This document shows, in pieces, positions 21,628 through 31,758 of a stretch of DNA of 64,000 bases. A model generated the notes under the pieces. The model was not told the origin of the DNA, made no database searches, and saw only the letters and a program-made list of their open reading frames with translations. Position numbers and translations under genes: made by a program. This DNA is from Elasticomyces elasticus (lineage: Eukaryota > Ascomycota > Dothideomycetes > Mycosphaerellales > Teratosphaeriaceae): positions 992,001 to 1,056,000 of the forward strand of contig JAVRQT010000010.1 in assembly GCA_035926095.1 (NCBI GenBank), written 5' to 3'. The stretch's first letter is position 1. Each line of letters begins with the position of its first letter.

Positions 21628-24024
21628 ATGGCTCCTCGACCCATTCGACCCAAGGACGAACCCGACACTTCAGAGAGCAGCGCTGTTACTGCGGATCCCA
21701 AGTCGAATAAACGGCGAGCAGTGTCGTCTGCCTGCCTGCAGTGCCGAAAGAGGAAGTCAAAGGTGTGTGTTTCTCATGCAGATGATCTCAGCAGTCGCTG
21801 ATATAACGATTTAGTGCGATGGTGCCTTGCCAGCATGTTCTACATGTGTAGCGGTGTACCGGACAGAATGCAGCTACGATGCCGACAGCGACCACAGACG
21901 GAAAGGAGCCCTGAAACGAGATATCCAGAGTCTGCAACAGCAGAACGATGCCCTTGAGGTTATCGTAGCCTCCCTGCGAAGCTTGCCTGAAGATGAGGCC
22001 GTTACGCTTTTGCAGAGCTTGAGGGGCGAGTCGTCGTTCGATGTAGTCGCGGCATCGTTACGGACCGATGTTCGACTGCCTCATAGCTACGCACCGCAGA
22101 CCCTGGAAGCCGACTTCGCGCAGCAAATGACACAGTCGACTACAGTCAGCGGTGCATCCACACCTGCTAATTCATTCCTGATTCCTCAGGAAGCGTATAC
22201 AGAGGAGCCACAAGACGCCCGGTTACAGAGTCCTGGAACATGGTTCCGACAACCCCAGGATGCGGAGTTTGTCGAACATCTACTTAATCTACACTTTTCC
22301 TGGGTCCATCCTATCTACCAGTCATTCCCTCGAGAGTTGTTTCTGCGGGACATGGGCCGCGGATCCACGGAGTACTGCAGCGCTTTGCTTGTGAATGCGG
22401 TTTTGGCATTGGCATGTCATTACTCAGATCGCCCAGCAGCAAGGACAGATCCGAACAACCCCACCACTGCAGGTGATCACTTCTTTGAGGAGGCGAGAAG
22501 ACTGCTGTATCGGGAGGAGAGGTCGTGTTTGACCACGGTGCAGGCACTAGGTGTTATGGCTACTCGAGAAGTTTCACAGGGAAGAGAAAGCAGCGCATAT
22601 CAGTACTCGGGGCGGTGTCTGCGCATGGCTGTGGAGCTGGGACTGCACCTATCAGTCGCGGGCAGCGAATTTCGATCAGCAGAGTCCGAAGCTCGCAAGA
22701 TCACTTTCTGGGCCGTGTTCAACCTTGAGACGTACGTCGATACAAATTACTCATCCTTTATCTGCTAACAACGTCTCAGGGCTTGTGCAGTCGGTTTTGG
22801 ACGACTTTCACAACTACCTCGCTGTGCAGTAGATGTGGCGAAACCTACCATGAACGATCGGCTGGAGTCTGTCATGTGGCAACCTTACCATGATGCGAAT
22901 ATGGTGACGAGTCCTAGCATTCAGCAGCCGTCACGACCCATGCTGTTCGTCGACTGCCGCAGCAGGCTCAGTGAGCTGGCGAGCGACATGGTCAACACTT
23001 TCTACGCGCCTCGTGAGCGATTTACCAGCCGACGGCTAGCGGCGACGTACGCTCAATACCAGGAATGGTATCAAAGTCTTCCGGATGCGTTCAGGCTCGA
23101 GAATACGGCATTGCCTCATGTGCTGGTCATGCACATGTACTATTATGCTTGCGTCTTGCAGTGAGTTCTATCCAAGCTTCAACAATAATGACAGGGCTGA
23201 CACAAACCCATAGCCTCTTCCGACCTTACATTAAGCTCGACTTGCGAGGCGCTGGTCTTTATCCTCGAGAGACATGCACTCACTGCGCCAACGAAATCTC
23301 GAACCTGACGAACGCACTACGCGCCATCTCTGGCTTACGGCGAGTCTCGCTGACAGTCTGTAACTGGATTATGACTGCGAGCACCATCCATTTACTCAAT
23401 TTGCCGTCCGATGTTGCGGCGAACAATCTGATTCAGGGCATGCACGACTTGCAGACCATGTCCGTCAATCATCCCTTTGCTGCTCGATGTATCGATATTA
23501 TCCGGTCTCTGGCGAGCAAATGGCACATCAACATGCCAGAAAGCTCTAATGCGGTCCTAGGCTACCGACAGGAGCCGTCATCCCAGTTGACGTCTCCTAC
23601 TACCGCCTTTTTTGCAGCGTCTATTCCGCGAAAGCAGGCCTCCGAAGACAGGACAGAGTCCGGTAGCTCAATGTCCAGCAATCGACAGCCGGACACGCCT
23701 TTTGCGCCTCCTCAACAACAGCAGTCAGCTTTCTCGTTCTATAGCGACCCCACTGCGCCAATGGACGAAAACACGGCACAGCATGCTTTCTGGACACCCT
23801 TCCCGCTCCAAGGTGTGCCGGCAGTTGGACTCCATGACCTTTCTTTTGATTTCACGAATTCACCCATGGAGTCCATGTCGAATGTGCAATGGCCTGTATT
23901 CGGATCCGAGAACTCTTCCATGAGCCATCATTCTGGACACCTTGCTATGTCTGGAACTGACATGAATGGCATGGGAGTGACAAGTGGAATGGGAGGAGGG
24001 ACCGGCAATTGGGATTGGCGATGA
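21628..24024 (+). CDS. Zn2Cys6 transcription factor, fungal-specific TF domain
   Basis: Four exons: 21628-21762, 21815-22731, 22780-23160 and 23214-24024, with introns of 52, 48 and 53 nt; 747 residues. The binuclear cluster is Cys36, 39, 46, 53, 56, 64 (ACLQCRKRKSKCDGALPAC). The first intron falls inside the cluster, between Lys45 and Cys46. A short coiled coil follows (LKRDIQSLQQQNDALEVIVAS), then the fungal_trans domain (WVHPIYQSFPRELFL, SGRCLRMAVELGLHL) and a Ser/Gln/Met-rich tail ending GMGGGTGNWDWR that may be an activation domain. The overall arrangement resembles the NirA/NIT-4-like subfamily, but the target pathway cannot be read from sequence. Confidence 0.88.
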
Positions 24025-24878
24025 CTTGCAAAGGGTGGCTTGGATCATACGTACCCGCCAGAGATGAAGAACACGCCTTGGCATCTGGACCATGATGCTA
24101 CCTGGATCGGATGATCTTGAGCTCAAACAACACAACGACATTGTGTACGAGACCAACGAGACCATGTGGAAGATAGGGCGAGGAGAAGAGGAGACTGCAG
24201 TCGAGCATTGCTCCTGCGAAGACACTTGAAACTCGAGACAGGTCGCAGATCACATGGACGGCCGGTAGAGATCGAAGTAAGGTCAAGGCACAGGTGTACC
24301 ACCAGTAGTACATCTTATAATGATAGTTTCGATAATGATAATGCTCAATGCTGCAGCCAATTTTTCTTGTGTGTCTCTCTGTCATTCTCTTGCATAACAC
24401 GCAGCTGGGCATCATGTTGTAGCATTCACGTTTGCTCATACATGTACATTTCTTCATCATCACATGCAAATGATATGAATACCTCACGCACGGACCCCAC
24501 GACATTTTGTCAGCAACGCTGCGTGATCGCGTCTTCAGAATAATTCCACATCTACCAGATCGCCTCGCCTAGACCACTCTATCTCCTCTACGGGACTGCA
24601 CGGCTTGCTTACAGCTCAATTGTCACCCTAGTATTTGGAGTTCAACGGCGCGGTGCATACAGAGGATTGCATGTGGATCTACACGTCACTTCTGAGGCAA
24701 GGTTAAGAAAGCAGAGCTATCCCATCACTCTTTCTCAGCTCGTGTAGAGGTCGGCAAGCTGTCTTTTCCTACTATCTTCCGTCTCGCCTCCGGCACCACG
24801 CTCAGGACCACCACGGCTACTACCAGTCCACAGCGTCTGTCCAGCCTCTCGCGACATTTCTCAGGCAGCTCCGCGATC
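24025..24878. other. intergenic region upstream of glutathione reductase
   Basis: Space between the Zn2Cys6 gene and GLR1. From 24696 to the GLR1 ATG the GLR1 frame stays open without a stop and without an ATG, and it reads like a mitochondrial presequence (see findings). An AT-rich stretch lies near 24315-24345. Confidence 0.5.
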
Positions 24879-26279
24879 ATGGCGCCCATACAGAAGGAGT
24901 GCGATTTTCTCGTCATTGGCGGTGGCTCAGGTGGTTTGGCGAGTGCCCGTCGTGCGAGTGGCATGTACGGCGCCAAAGCCATTGCCATTGAGAACAAGCG
25001 GCTAGGCGGTACTTGCGTGAATGTGGGATGTGTGCCGAAGAAGATCACTTGGAGTGCGGCGAGCATAGCAGAGACGATCAAGGAGTCCAAGGCGTATGGC
25101 TTTAGTGTGGATGAGACGGCGCCGTTTGACTGGTCGTCGTTCAAGAAGAAGCGGGATGCTTATATCAAGAGATTGAACGGCATTTACGAGAAGAACCTGA
25201 AGAACGATAAAGTGGAGTATCTGCATGGCACCGCGAGCTTCGTAGATACACATACGGTCAAGGTCGTACTGGACGATAACACCGAGGTTAGCATCAAGGC
25301 GAAGAAGATCCTGGTGGCGGTTGGTGGGCATCCGTCACCACCCATGGACATTCCGGGCGGCAACCTAGGCATCAACTCCGATGGCTTCTTCGATATCGAG
25401 AAGCAGCCGAAGAAGGTCGCCATCGTCGGTGCAGGATACATCGCTGTCGAGTTTGCGGGCATGTTTCATGCACTTGGCACGGAGACCCATCTCTTCATCC
25501 GCCACGACACTTTCCTCCGGACTTTCGACCCCATGGTCCAGGAGAAGGTGACGGCAGAGTACGAGCGCCAGGGTGTTCATCTCCACAAGTCCTCTTCCCA
25601 GTCGAAGGTCGAGGATCTGGGTGATGGCCGCCTGCGCCTACACTACAAGGACTCCAAGGGTGAAGGCAGCGTAGAAGTCGACACCCTCCTCTGGGCCATT
25701 GGTCGCGCTCCAGAACTCGAGAAGCTGAACTTGGGCGTGACGAAGGTCGCTCAGAACGACAAGGGCCACATCAAGACGGACGAGTACCAGAACACCAACA
25801 TCGAGAACATCTTTGCCCTTGGCGATGTCTGCGATCGCGGCTACGAGCTCACGCCTGTGGCTATCGCTGCAGGTCGTCGACTTGCAGACCGCATATTCGG
25901 CGGACAGAAGGACGCACATTTGGACTACAGCAATATCCCTTCGGTCGTTTTCTCACATCCTACCGTGGGCAGTATTGGCTTGACCGAGCCTGCTGCGAGG
26001 GAGCAGTTTGGCGACGAGAACATCAAGATCTACAACTCCTCGTTCACAGCTCTGTACTACTCGATGATGGAGCCGGAGGAGAAGGGCCCGACGTCCTACA
26101 AGCTTGTGTGCGCAGGCAAGGAGGAGAAGGTTGTCGGTATGCACATCTTGGGTGTAGGGTCTGACGAGATCCTGCAAGGCTTTGGCGTGGCTATCAAGAT
26201 GGGCGCGACGAAGGCGGATTTCGATCGTTGCGTGGCGATCCACCCAACGTCCGCTGAGGAGCTTGTAACGATGAAGTAA
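24879..26279 (+). CDS. GLR1: glutathione reductase
   Basis: Single exon; 466 residues. This FAD-dependent pyridine nucleotide-disulfide oxidoreductase reduces GSSG to GSH with NADPH. FAD-binding GGGSGG (residues 14-19), redox-active Cys46/Cys51 in GGTCVNVGCVPKK, NAD(P) Rossmann VAIVGAGYIAVEFAG, FAD motif IFALGDVCDRG and the C-terminal catalytic His in HPTSAEELVTM are all present. The annotated ATG gives the cytosolic form; an open in-frame leader upstream suggests a mitochondrial form as well. Length matches fungal GLR1 without a presequence. Upstream neighbour is the Zn2Cys6 gene; downstream, 226 bp away, is the convergent RPS23. Confidence 0.96.
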   Translation: MAPIQKECDFLVIGGGSGGLASARRASGMYGAKAIAIENKRLGGTCVNVGCVPKKITWSAASIAETIKESKAYGFSVDETAPFDWSSFKKKRDAYIKRLNGIYEKNLKNDKVEYLHGTASFVDTHTVKVVLDDNTEVSIKAKKILVAVGGHPSPPMDIPGGNLGINSDGFFDIEKQPKKVAIVGAGYIAVEFAGMFHALGTETHLFIRHDTFLRTFDPMVQEKVTAEYERQGVHLHKSSSQSKVEDLGDGRLRLHYKDSKGEGSVEVDTLLWAIGRAPELEKLNLGVTKVAQNDKGHIKTDEYQNTNIENIFALGDVCDRGYELTPVAIAAGRRLADRIFGGQKDAHLDYSNIPSVVFSHPTVGSIGLTEPAAREQFGDENIKIYNSSFTALYYSMMEPEEKGPTSYKLVCAGKEEKVVGMHILGVGSDEILQGFGVAIKMGATKADFDRCVAIHPTSAEELVTMK

Positions 26280-26505
26280 ACTGTAGATATCGCTGAAGCG
26301 TACGCGTGTTTGGCTGTGCAATTCACGATCCCGGCCAGGATTATACGTTTGCTCACACTTCCGTGCATGGAGAAGTGATCTGTTGTGGTAGGTCATTTCA
26401 TTTGCAACCACACTCGCAGCTACAAACGCAAGCTATAATCTCGCCCGTCGTCTGCCAGCCTGCGCGCACAACGCCATTGTCCGGGTAATGCATCTCCACC
26501 GTTCT

Positions 26506-27104
26506 CTATGAACGCGGCTTCTCCTTCTTCTCCTTCCAGAGCGCACTCAGACCCACACCGGAAACCTTGACGACCTTGAATCGCACACCAGGGATATCAC
26601 CCTTGGCCTTGCCCTTACGACCGAAACCTGCGAGCAGGACCTCGTCGTTCTCGTCCACGAAGTTCAAGCACCCGTCATTGGGTACTACAGCGAGTTAGAT
26701 TTGCTGGAGGTGGTGTCCATGAGTGAGTTGTGTAGACGTACCGAAAGCGGTAACCTTCTTGCCGTTCTTGATGAGCTGCACACGCACACACTTTCGGATG
26801 GCGGAGTTGGGCTGCTTGGCCTCTACACCGACCTTCTCGAGGACGATGCCCTTGGCGTGGGAAGAACCCTTTGATTATCTGTTAGCCCGAGTTCCATCGC
26901 AATGCACTGCCTGCGCTCTGTCCACGACTTCTTATCCCCCTCACTTCCTACTCGCGCGCTGGGCATACGTACTCCGAATGGCGAAGACTTGTACTGTGTG
27001 CCGAGAAGCCTCTTCTTGTAGTGCAGATCGGCCCACTTGCCCTCACGTCGTGTGTTCTGCAGCTTGCGCGCCGCCAACAGTCCTCTCGGCTTTCCTTTTC
27101 CCAT
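26506..27104 (-). CDS. RPS23: 40S ribosomal protein S23 (uS12)
   Basis: Three exons, 27104-26973, 26868-26742 and 26684-26506, with introns of 104 and 57 nt; 145 residues, exactly the usual eukaryotic length. Start [15 protein letters not shown]; exon 1 ends KSSPFG; then [37 protein letters not shown] and [20 protein letters not shown], ending [10 protein letters not shown]. uS12 sits at the decoding centre of the small subunit and helps control translational accuracy. The N-terminal 44 residues ([19 protein letters not shown]) are a little divergent; the rest is nearly invariant. Divergent with SWC4 (326 bp between starts). Confidence 0.97.
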
Positions 27105-27429
27105 GATTGCTGTGCCCGGATATGTTAGCTAGAGGTTCTCGGTCCAAGTCCGCGATTTGATGTTCGTGGTGGGAGGTGACGGATGGGAGTTGGTGGGATG
27201 CGATAGTCGTGTTCGAGTGATCTGTCTGTGTTCGCACACTGTGAGTAACGTACCGGTTGTGTTGGTGTCGAGTGATGAGGCTGCTTCGGTGCCGTCGATG
27301 TCGAAAACGAGAGTGCGGGCGGGCTGGCGAGAATACCAAGCCGCTAGCACGGCTAGTCCCATAGCGAACCTCGACTGGCCAACTTCCATCTCAATCCATC
27401 AACACAACACAACCTTCAGACTCGAAGCG
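27105..27429. other. divergent promoter, RPS23 / SWC4
   Basis: Shared upstream region of a ribosomal protein gene (-) and SWC4 (+). I searched it for the missing N-terminal segment of SWC4 in all three + frames and did not see it. Confidence 0.5.
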
Positions 27430-28692
27430 ATGGCTGCAAAAGCAGAAGGGCCCCAGGCCCGTCGATTCAAGAAATCGCAATTCCGGAGTCACACGAAGCC
27501 AGCTCACTGGAGCGCAGAAGAAACACACATCGCAGCGCGCCCCGATCAACTCCAGGCTCGACGATGGCGACGCGCAACCCAAGGTACTGACGAAGTAGCC
27601 TTACCGAGCGCGAAGTTTGCAAAGTATAATGTGAAGGTCGAGGTGCCGATTTACGACGATGAGACCTACGAGAAACATCTCACTTCGACTGAATGGACAC
27701 GAGAGGAAACCGACTATCTCATTACCACGTACCGCGAATACAATGGCAAATGGCCCATCATTGCAGACCGCTACGAAGGACCGCGGAGTATGGAGGAGCT
27801 CAAAGCCCGCTTCTATCATGTCTCCGCCACTATCTTCGGGATTCGAACACCCATATCTGGTATGACTGCTCCTGAGTTCGCTCACTACGACACACTCTCC
27901 ACATTCGACCCGGCGAAGGAGACCGCTCGGAAACGGCTGGCTGAGGGACATCTTCAGCGGCGACAGGATGAAGTGGACGAGGAGACTGTGCTGCTTAGTG
28001 AGCTGCAGAGGATCATGTTGCATCAAGTCAGCCTGGACAGCGAGCGAGAAGACCTACGGCGGAGGCTGGATCATCCTCAGGCGAACACGAACGGGTACCA
28101 GTACTCGACTTCGCAGAGTCTCACGCAACTGTGGCAACAACTACTTGCTGCTGACCGACTCAAGAAGAATCAGCGGTTGAGGCCGACGGGTATGTTTTGC
28201 TACCCCTCTACATATGACAAGTCAATAACTGACGTTTCTGCAGGAAACTCAAATTTCGACGGCCTACCAGGCGCAACACCAACATCTGCCCGCCCACGAG
28301 ACTCCATCTCCGGCATGCCAGGAGACCGCCGGCAAACTCGCGATTCCCTTCCCTCGGCCACAACAGCACAATCCGTTTTGCCAGTTGACCTCTCCAAAGC
28401 CGAGCTCTCTCGCTATGGCGTTCTAATAAATCAGGACAAACTGCCTTCAGGTGTAACATTCGCCTCGGATCGCTTATCTAAACCACGAATAGCCAAATCT
28501 ACACTGCAGACCGACAAGATTGCCGCGATCTTGACGCATGCTGGGGTGCCGGAGCTCATTCCTTTGCCTACGCCCGCGGTGATTGAGGGTTTTGAGGGGG
28601 TAATGGGAAAGGTGCATGCGCTGCTTGAGATGAGGAAATTGGCTGAGAAGGAGGAGCAGGAGATTAGGGTTAGGATGGCTGAAGCGGCGTGA
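27430..28692 (+). CDS. SWC4: SWR1-complex protein 4 (DMAP1 homologue)
   Basis: Two exons, 27430-28189 and 28244-28692, with a 54-nt intron (GTATGT..CTGCAG, frame-preserving and stop-free); 402 residues spliced, 420 if retained. The SANT/Myb-like region typical of Swc4/DMAP1 is clear: FAKYNVKVEVPIYDDETYEK, STEWTREETDYLITTYREY and WPIIADRYEGPRSMEELKARF. The middle is helical (ELQRIMLHQVSLDSEREDLRR), and the C-terminal DMAP1 region reads TDKIAAILTHAGVPELIPLPT. Swc4 is a shared subunit of the SWR1 (H2A.Z exchange) and NuA4 (histone acetylation) complexes in the nucleus. The usual N-terminal block of fungal Swc4 (about 50-80 residues, including a DVRDIL-like motif) is absent. Confidence 0.9.
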   Translation: MAAKAEGPQARRFKKSQFRSHTKPAHWSAEETHIAARPDQLQARRWRRATQGTDEVALPSAKFAKYNVKVEVPIYDDETYEKHLTSTEWTREETDYLITTYREYNGKWPIIADRYEGPRSMEELKARFYHVSATIFGIRTPISGMTAPEFAHYDTLSTFDPAKETARKRLAEGHLQRRQDEVDEETVLLSELQRIMLHQVSLDSEREDLRRRLDHPQANTNGYQYSTSQSLTQLWQQLLAADRLKKNQRLRPTGMFCYPSTYDKSITDVSAGNSNFDGLPGATPTSARPRDSISGMPGDRRQTRDSLPSATTAQSVLPVDLSKAELSRYGVLINQDKLPSGVTFASDRLSKPRIAKSTLQTDKIAAILTHAGVPELIPLPTPAVIEGFEGVMGKVHALLEMRKLAEKEEQEIRVRMAEAA

Positions 28693-30043
28693 TCGTGTTC
28701 TGCGGGTGGATGTTGACCTATTATTCTACCACGTTGAGACGATGTTTTCTGGCCACGGGAGGATGTCTCAGATGTTCGAGCTGGATATGTGTATGTGGCG
28801 GCCTGAAAACTCGGGTTTCTCGGCGTGTCCAGCATTTTTAAGATGCGGTGCTGAGCGCGCAGAAATGTGCTCCGAGAAGGCCTGGTCAACAGTCGACGGA
28901 AGTGCCAACAGTCGGCCCTCTGGAGCCGTCGAGGTATTGCATGGTCTGCGGCTTACTGGAGTCTCGATCGGGCATGTGAACTCAAAGGGACCACCAATCT
29001 GTGCGCAAGGCTCAAGGCTCTAATTACAGCGACTGGAACTGACTAGTGTACTGCCAGAACTCCCATCACAACACTATTGTTGAGGCTCCGAACAAGGGTA
29101 GTGAATTGGTCCTCTCCTAGGTGTTCACTGTGACAAATGCCAGGTTGCCTAACATACCGCCTTTAGACGATGCAGTGCCACTGAGACCCATTGTCGGAGG
29201 CTTGGTGGAGGCTTGGCCGATCGGTGCTACAAGACTGGACCGACGATGGAAGTTCTCACGGTGGTCGTACGCACGAGCACATCCATCCTACCCACGTGGT
29301 CCTCGCCTACGACTTTCACCCGGTTCGGGCATGACGAGCTGTTGGTGGGTGGACGCAGGCTTGAGACAGCCGAAGAAGCCGCACCGATCGGCGCGGACTG
29401 GTGCCCGACGGATCTCTAAATTAATTCACCGATTGCTTCGAGACCCAACCAACGTGTACGCAGAACGAAGATTAGCAGACTCACCTTTATGAGTTGCTTG
29501 GCCTTGTCATTCTTTGTACTACACAATTATTCATACCCGACCTCGCTGGCCGTGGCGGGGAAATTCCATGCTTCTGACCTCAGCACATGATTGCTGTGCA
29601 GCAAGGTGCGTCACGCTATTCTACCTCGTGCCGTATTCATCAAGCACCTTAGAGCTCCTTGTTAGCTGCCTCCTACGTCTTGCTGCATTTTTGATTGCTT
29701 GATTTCTGTCTCAGCCAATAAATGGGGATCGCTGGGCCGAAGAAATAGACTTTCTTGGCTTGACAACCCGAGATACACCTTAACAACCACATCACGTCAA
29801 TCGCACACGATGCTGCTGCCACCCGTTCACCGCGTTGCCACCCCGTTTCGAAGCTGCATTCGACACTAATCACGGGCTACTGTGGCCGAGTGGGGCGGGT
29901 AGCACACGCGCTCTCTGACAACTGCTAAGGTAGCATGGTGCTATGGCAACGTCGTCAAGGATATAGGGAGGTGCGAACCCATGGCAAATCTGCTTTCATC
30001 ACCTCCCTCCACTTTACGAGCTGAAAAGCATCTCTCATCAATC
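28693..30043. other. intergenic region, 1.35 kb
   Basis: No gene supported. Open frames here (for example 28706-29023 and 29121-29492 on +) show no domain. A tRNA-like string at about 29880 lacks a B box and was rejected. Confidence 0.4.
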
Positions 30044-31758
30044 ATGTATACCGGCTCATCTTACCTTCTCGCACTCGCGGGTCTATGCACGCTTTCATTA
30101 GCCGTGCAGCCTACGGTCAACCTCGATTATGCATCATACAAAGGTGTACCACTCGGCAACGGAGTGACCCAATGGTTAGGTGTCCGATTTGCAGCACCGC
30201 CGTTGGATGATCTGCGGTTTCGAGCACCTCAACCTCCGGTCAAGACGAATGGTACCCAAGATGCGAGCACTCCTGGACCGATATGCCTCGTAAGTCAGAA
30301 TGTTGCGATGTATGGATGGTATGCTGACAACTTCAGGGCACTGGCAGTGGACCACCGACGAACACAAGCCAAGAAGATTGCTTGTATCTGTCAATATTCG
30401 CCCCAACGAACACGACTCGATTCTCAAAGCTGCCGGTCTTTTTCTTCATCCAAGGAGGTGGCTTCAACACCAACAGCAATCCGAACCTGAACGGCACAGA
30501 TCTCGTAACCACGAGCGGACTGAACATCATCACTGTTGCCATCAACTACAGAGTAGGCCCCTACGGCTTCTTGGCTGGCCAGGAGATCTTCGATAACGGC
30601 AATACGAACAACGGCCTCCGAGATCAGCGCCAGGCACTTCACTGGGTCCAGCAGTACATTTCGTACTTCGGTGGCGATCCAAACCATGTCACTCTTGGTG
30701 GCGACTCGGCAGGAGCACAGTCCGTAAACTTGCAGGTCACTGCATACAATGGACGTAACGACAACCTCTTCCACGCCACAGCCGCAGAGTCTCAGTCGTT
30801 CTCCGCGCTCAGGACCGTCCCAGAAAACCAATTCGCCTACGACAATCTCGTCATCAGGACTGGTTGCGTCAACTCTGCCGATACGCTGGCATGCCTTCGA
30901 GGTCTGACTGCAACCCAGCTGCAGCAGCAGAACTTCAACACGCCGTTCCCGGGAGCGCAACAAGCACCTCTGTATATGTACGGCCCGACACTGGACTTCG
31001 ACTTCATCACCGACTACACCTACCGGGCGTACGAGCAGGGCGCTTACGTTCGAGTGCCGGCCATTGCTGGTGATGATACCAACGAAGGTACTGTCTTCGC
31101 ACCTCGTACCGCTTCGAACTACAGCGAGAGCGACACCTTCATCAAGGCCCAGTTCCCAGCAATCTCACTTGGACAGCTGAAGATGTGGAACGAGCTGTAT
31201 CCTGTCGAGGACACACCGTCATTTCCCAACAGTGGTCGCTACTGGAGGCAGGTCTCGGACGGCTATGGTGAGATGAGATATACTTGCCCGGGCATCTTCA
31301 TCAGCAGCGTCTTCGCCAACCAGAGTCTCAACGAGAACTGGAACTATCGATGGAACGTGATCGATCCGGAAAGCAATGCTAACGGTATGTCTGAATCTTC
31401 AGGTGACGAGGATGTAGCTGACTGAGTTGCAGGTCTTGGTGTAAGCCATACCGTTGAAGTTAACGCCATATGGGGACCAAACAACACAGGCGGTGGTGCA
31501 CCAGCCTCTTATTACCCCAACGGCGTCAACGGTGCTATCGTGCCTGTCATCCAGTCTTACTGGACTTCATTCATTCGATGTTACAACCCGAACACTCACC
31601 GAGCTTATGGGGCTCCTGAGTGGCAGGCGTGGACTGCGGACAACGAGTTCCAGCGTCTGATGTTCCAGACGAATAACACGCACATGGAGGCTGTTCCGAC
31701 AGACCAACAAGCGAGGTGTGCGTACCTGGCTAGCATTGGCATCAGCCTGGAGCAGTGA
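30044..31758 (+). CDS. secreted type-B carboxylesterase
   Basis: Three exons, 30044-30289, 30337-31384 and 31433-31758, with introns of 47 and 48 nt; 539 residues. The chosen ATG gives a clean signal peptide (MYTGSSYLLALAGLCTLSLA). An in-frame ATG 63 bp upstream would bury it. Alpha/beta-hydrolase, type-B carboxylesterase/lipase family: the early motif GVRFAAPPLDDLRFRAPQPP, SQEDCLYLSIFAP, oxyanion segment FFIQGGGF, nucleophile Ser in GGDSAGAQ (about residue 207), acidic residue in DDTNEGTVF and catalytic His in GVSHTVEVNAIWGP, which is completed only after splicing intron 2. Several NxS/T sites fit secretion. It hydrolyses carboxylic esters; the natural substrate is unknown. Confidence 0.93.

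Noticed and set aside
29873..29945. Possible Ser/Leu tRNA (TGTGGCCGAGTGG)
   Set aside because: Only an A-box-like string is present; no B box (GGTTCGAATCC type), no acceptor stem and no variable-arm pairing could be found.
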